NCBI RefSeq assembly: GCF_000282595.1
Contig: NZ_AKIZ01000001.1
Coordinates: 1 to 64,000 of the forward strand
Direction of reading: 5' to 3'
DNA: 64,000 nt
From: Phyllobacterium sp. YR531
Lineage (GTDB): Bacteria > Pseudomonadota > Alphaproteobacteria > Rhizobiales > Rhizobiaceae
Shown here: positions 61,617 to 64,000 of the stretch, piece after piece
How positions within the stretch are numbered: the first letter of the stretch is position 1
Layout: every line of letters starts with the position of its first letter
Notes under the pieces: generated by a model
Told to the model about the DNA's origin: nothing
Database searches by the model: none
What the model saw: the letters and a program-made list of their open reading frames with translations, nothing else
Program-made: the position numbers and the translations under genes

Positions 61617-63062
61617 ATGCAGTCGGAAAATGCATTCACGACGCCCTTTGGGCGGCGATCGCTATCGCTTGGCATGCTGGCAACACAGGTGCAGGCGCAT
61701 GAGGTCGATCCGGAGGCTTCGGTTGATAAATGGAAGCTGTTTCGCTGGCTGTGCGAGGCGCGGGCGCTGATCGGGATATCCGACCGGGCGCTGGTGGTGC
61801 TGAACGCACTTTTGACGTTCTATCCGCAGAGCGAGCTCAACGAAGCGGGTGGCCTGGTGGTGTTTCCGTCGAATGCGCAACTGTCATTGCGCGCGCACGG
61901 CATGGCACCGGCGACCTTGCGCCGGCATTTGAGCGCGCTGGTGGAAACCGGCCTGATCTTCCGCAAGGACAGCCCCAACGGCAAGCGCTATGCGCGCAAA
62001 GCCCGGACAGGGGCAACGGGGGCAGGGGAGGGCGGTGAGGCCTTTGGCTTCTCGCTGGCACCGCTTGTGGTACGGGCGGGGGAGTTCGAAACCATGGCGG
62101 AAGCGGTGCGTTCGGAGCGCCTGCAGCTGAAACTGATGAAGGAACGGGTGACGCTTTTGCGCCGTGACATCGTCAAGCTGATCGAGCTTGGCTTTGAGGA
62201 GATGCCTCATATCGACTGGAACGGGCACTACAGGGCGTTTCGCAGCGTGATTGATGATATTCCCCGTCAGGCGACGATCCGCGATCTGGAGCCGGTTGTG
62301 GACGGGCTTGAATGCATCCAGCTGGAGATCTCCAAGCTATTGCAGAATAAGCTGAATTTACAACAAACAAGCGCCAGAGAGTCTCATTCTGAGCGCCACA
62401 AACAAAATTCAAATACCAAATCCACTTCTGATCTTGAACATCGCTTTCGAACAAACCAAGGGCGAAATGCTGAGCACAACCGGAACGATGATCCACTGGC
62501 GGAAACGCCCGGTAGCCAAACAACAATGGGGTGTGCTGAGAACCCGCATGAAGCAGGAGAGGCGGGCGATGCTGACAGTGCAGCTGGACGAGAGCCTGGT
62601 ATGCCCGGCGTGGCTGGTTTGGACGATCCATCGGATCTGCGCACCGGCCTGCGCAGCCGCAGTCTTGATCTGGCAGCGCTTGGTGCCTCTGCCACAGCCT
62701 TTGATGCCAAACCCGTTCCGCTCGGTCTTGTCCGCCAAGCCTGTCCCGATATATCAGCCTATGCCAGGAATGGCCTTGCCAGCTGGTCCGAACTGATGGG
62801 CGCGGCCATTGTCGTACGTTCCATGCTCGGTGTCAGTCCTTCGGCCTATGAGGAAGCCTGCTCCGTGCTTGGCCAGGAAAACGCAGCCATTGCCATGGCC
62901 TGCATCCTGCAAAGAACCGATCAGATCAATTCCGCCGGAGGCTATCTCCGATCGCTCACCGACAAGGCGGCAAAAGGCGAATTTTCCGTTTGGCCCATGC
63001 TCCTTGCCCAACTCAGGGCCAATGGTGAGCACGTCAGGCTGGTCGAGGGAAGGGCAAAATGA
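61617..63062 (+). CDS. repC: plasmid replication initiator RepC
   Basis: A 481-residue initiator, the only protein needed for repABC plasmid replication. The N-terminal winged-helix region is clear (KWKLFRWLCEARALIGISDRALVVLNALLTFYP, LRAHGMAPATLRRHLSALVETGL). The C-terminal domain contains RQACPDISAYARNG, WSELMGAAIVVRSMLGVSP and GGYLRSLTDKAAKGEF. Common RepC proteins are about 400-440 residues; the extra length lies in a hydrophilic linker around residues 245-345. ATG 61617 follows AGAGGACG. It overlaps the probable origin. Confidence 0.95.
   Translation: MQSENAFTTPFGRRSLSLGMLATQVQAHEVDPEASVDKWKLFRWLCEARALIGISDRALVVLNALLTFYPQSELNEAGGLVVFPSNAQLSLRAHGMAPATLRRHLSALVETGLIFRKDSPNGKRYARKARTGATGAGEGGEAFGFSLAPLVVRAGEFETMAEAVRSERLQLKLMKERVTLLRRDIVKLIELGFEEMPHIDWNGHYRAFRSVIDDIPRQATIRDLEPVVDGLECIQLEISKLLQNKLNLQQTSARESHSERHKQNSNTKSTSDLEHRFRTNQGRNAEHNRNDDPLAETPGSQTTMGCAENPHEAGEAGDADSAAGREPGMPGVAGLDDPSDLRTGLRSRSLDLAALGASATAFDAKPVPLGLVRQACPDISAYARNGLASWSELMGAAIVVRSMLGVSPSAYEEACSVLGQENAAIAMACILQRTDQINSAGGYLRSLTDKAAKGEFSVWPMLLAQLRANGEHVRLVEGRAK
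62335..62440. other. probable replication origin (oriV) inside repC
   Basis: An AT-rich stretch stands out in the otherwise GC-rich repC coding sequence. In repABC plasmids that have been studied the origin is an AT-rich region inside repC. Boundaries are approximate. Confidence 0.5.
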
Positions 63063-63269
63063 GGATTGCCAAAGGCCCGCAAACCGCATCCATCCGCAAG
63101 TCCGATAATCGCACATCCACCGGTGCACAACGATCAGCCATGGCAAAGGGGCAATCCAGCCCAAAATACCGGCGCCATTATCACCCTTTGTATAAAGTCG
63201 TAAGTCATGAGTCAGTTGAAAATGCCGATGGGCTTCGCGAAACGTTTCGGTCCGCCAACGTGGAGTCGA

Positions 63270-64000
63270 TCACACAAGGATCCGGGCGGCCCTTCCCATT
63301 TTTCGCTCGGCATTGTTATAGTAGCCAGCTGCTTGCGCCACGGACTTGTGCAACGACTGTTGCATGGCTTCCGCCAGCGGAATGCCGCGATTGGCCGCCT
63401 CTGTCAAATAGCCGGAGCGCAGCCCATGCGCCGAGAATAGCGCCGGATCGAGACCAGCTTGCTTGGCGCGTGTCTTGACGATGAGATTGATCGATTGCGG
63501 CGTCAGCGCCTGCCGGTCAAGATTGCCCCATTGATCGATACGCCGGAACACAGCGCCGTTGGCAATTCCGGCTGCCTTGATCCAGGCTTTCAGTGCAACG
63601 ACCGGCCGACCGATCAACACCACCTGTTCGTCCTCGTCGGCCGAGGTGGTTTTTGTTCTGCCGAGATGGATGGTGAGGCAGGGCAGGGGAGGCGAGTCTT
63701 TGTTGGCCGGATCGGCGCGGACCGGCGGCTCGTCAACGAGATTGTCGAGACGCAGAGCGGCGACCTCGGAGCGGCGGCGGCCACCGGAGGCAAAGGCCAT
63801 CAGCAAGATTGCACGATCACGGACATCGACCAGTCTGTCGCCGGCACAGGCAGCCAGCAGCGTGATGAGAACATCACCGGTGACCGCCTTTTTGCTCTTG
63901 CGCTGGCGGGGCCGGGCGCTGGCGCGAACAGCCAGCCGCAGAGCACTTTTGAGGGAGGGGGCCGAAAAGCTTCCGGTCAGGCCGCGCCAGCGTGTCAAGA
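63270..64000 (-). CDS. tyrosine recombinase/integrase, 5' end beyond the window
   Basis: The visible 243 codons encode the catalytic domain of a phage-integrase-type tyrosine recombinase: first arginine in ASGGRRRSEVAALRLDNL, a lysine in LGRTKTTS, HGLR in LFSAHGLRSGYLTEAA, a histidine in QSLHKSVAQAAG and the nucleophile tyrosine in GYYNNAERKM. All expected catalytic residues are present, so it is probably active. The frame continues past the right edge. Next to repC it may resolve plasmid dimers or belong to an integrated element. Confidence 0.9.
   Translation of the reverse strand, partial: LTRWRGLTGSFSAPSLKSALRLAVRASARPRQRKSKKAVTGDVLITLLAACAGDRLVDVRDRAILLMAFASGGRRRSEVAALRLDNLVDEPPVRADPANKDSPPLPCLTIHLGRTKTTSADEDEQVVLIGRPVVALKAWIKAAGIANGAVFRRIDQWGNLDRQALTPQSINLIVKTRAKQAGLDPALFSAHGLRSGYLTEAANRGIPLAEAMQQSLHKSVAQAAGYYNNAERKMGRAARILV

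Noticed and set aside
63059-63478. 139-codon plus-strand frame overlapping the repC stop as ATGA
   Set aside because: Its second half lies antisense to the recombinase gene, the sequence is not protein-like (low-complexity, many Arg/Ser), and no family is recognisable.
1-64000. CRISPR arrays, tRNA/rRNA genes, complete insertion sequences
   Set aside because: I saw no regularly spaced direct repeats, no cloverleaf-like tRNA sequence and no transposase gene with terminal inverted repeats.

Overview
The window looks like part of a large conjugative repABC plasmid of a Rhizobiales alphaproteobacterium (Rhizobium/Agrobacterium group). The evidence is a divergent pair at the right end: a quorum-sensing synthase plus Trb mating-bridge operon of Ti-plasmid type (traI-trbBCDEJKLFGHI, minus strand, 48.3-58.6 kb) and repA-repB-repC (plus strand, 59.0-63.1 kb). 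The rep locus carries two parS-like palindromes and an antisense RNA gene between repB and repC. A tyrosine recombinase gene runs off the right edge.

Layout. 0.3-6.6 kb (minus): a ribose-type ABC importer with two TIM-barrel sugar isomerase/epimerase-like proteins and a Gfo/Idh/MocA oxidoreductase, a small carbohydrate or polyol catabolic unit. 7.1-9.4 kb: two LacI-family regulators in tandem. 9.5-14.3 kb (plus): a type B carboxylesterase with a four-gene polar amino-acid type ABC importer. 14.7-33.3 kb (minus): a tightly packed set of 17 catabolic genes, in transcription order acyl-CoA dehydrogenase, enoyl-CoA hydratase, CaiB-type CoA transferase, thiolase-like protein, DUF35 protein, class IV aminotransferase, Ldh2-type dehydrogenase, hydantoinase A, hydantoinase B, SDR, BKACE (DUF849), ETF beta, ETF alpha, FAD amine/amino-acid oxidase, CitE-like lyase, secreted alpha/beta hydrolase and an ETF-ubiquinone oxidoreductase. 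The last gene has a nonsense codon inside its FAD-binding motif. 33.6-38.7 kb (plus, divergent): an Aap-like general amino-acid ABC importer and an IclR regulator. 38.9-44.9 kb: an RND efflux pump with an HdeD-like membrane protein and a divergent TetR regulator. 45.2-48.1 kb (plus): an iron/siderophore-type ABC importer.

How it may work together. The amino-acid importers, esterase, hydantoinase-type hydrolase, aminotransferase/dehydrogenase/oxidase steps, CoA activation, beta-oxidation and beta-keto-acid cleavage enzymes suggest uptake and breakdown of one nitrogen-containing carboxylate, such as a lactam, N-acyl amino acid, betaine or carnitine-like compound. I could not identify the substrate. 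This cluster is the best candidate here for an undescribed system. ETF reduced by the acyl-CoA dehydrogenase would need an ETF-QO; the local copy appears broken, so a chromosomal copy would have to serve.

Limits: product names rest on motif and family recognition by eye, without database searches. Starts were chosen from ribosome binding sites, overlaps and usual family length. I saw no tRNA, rRNA, CRISPR array or intact insertion sequence.
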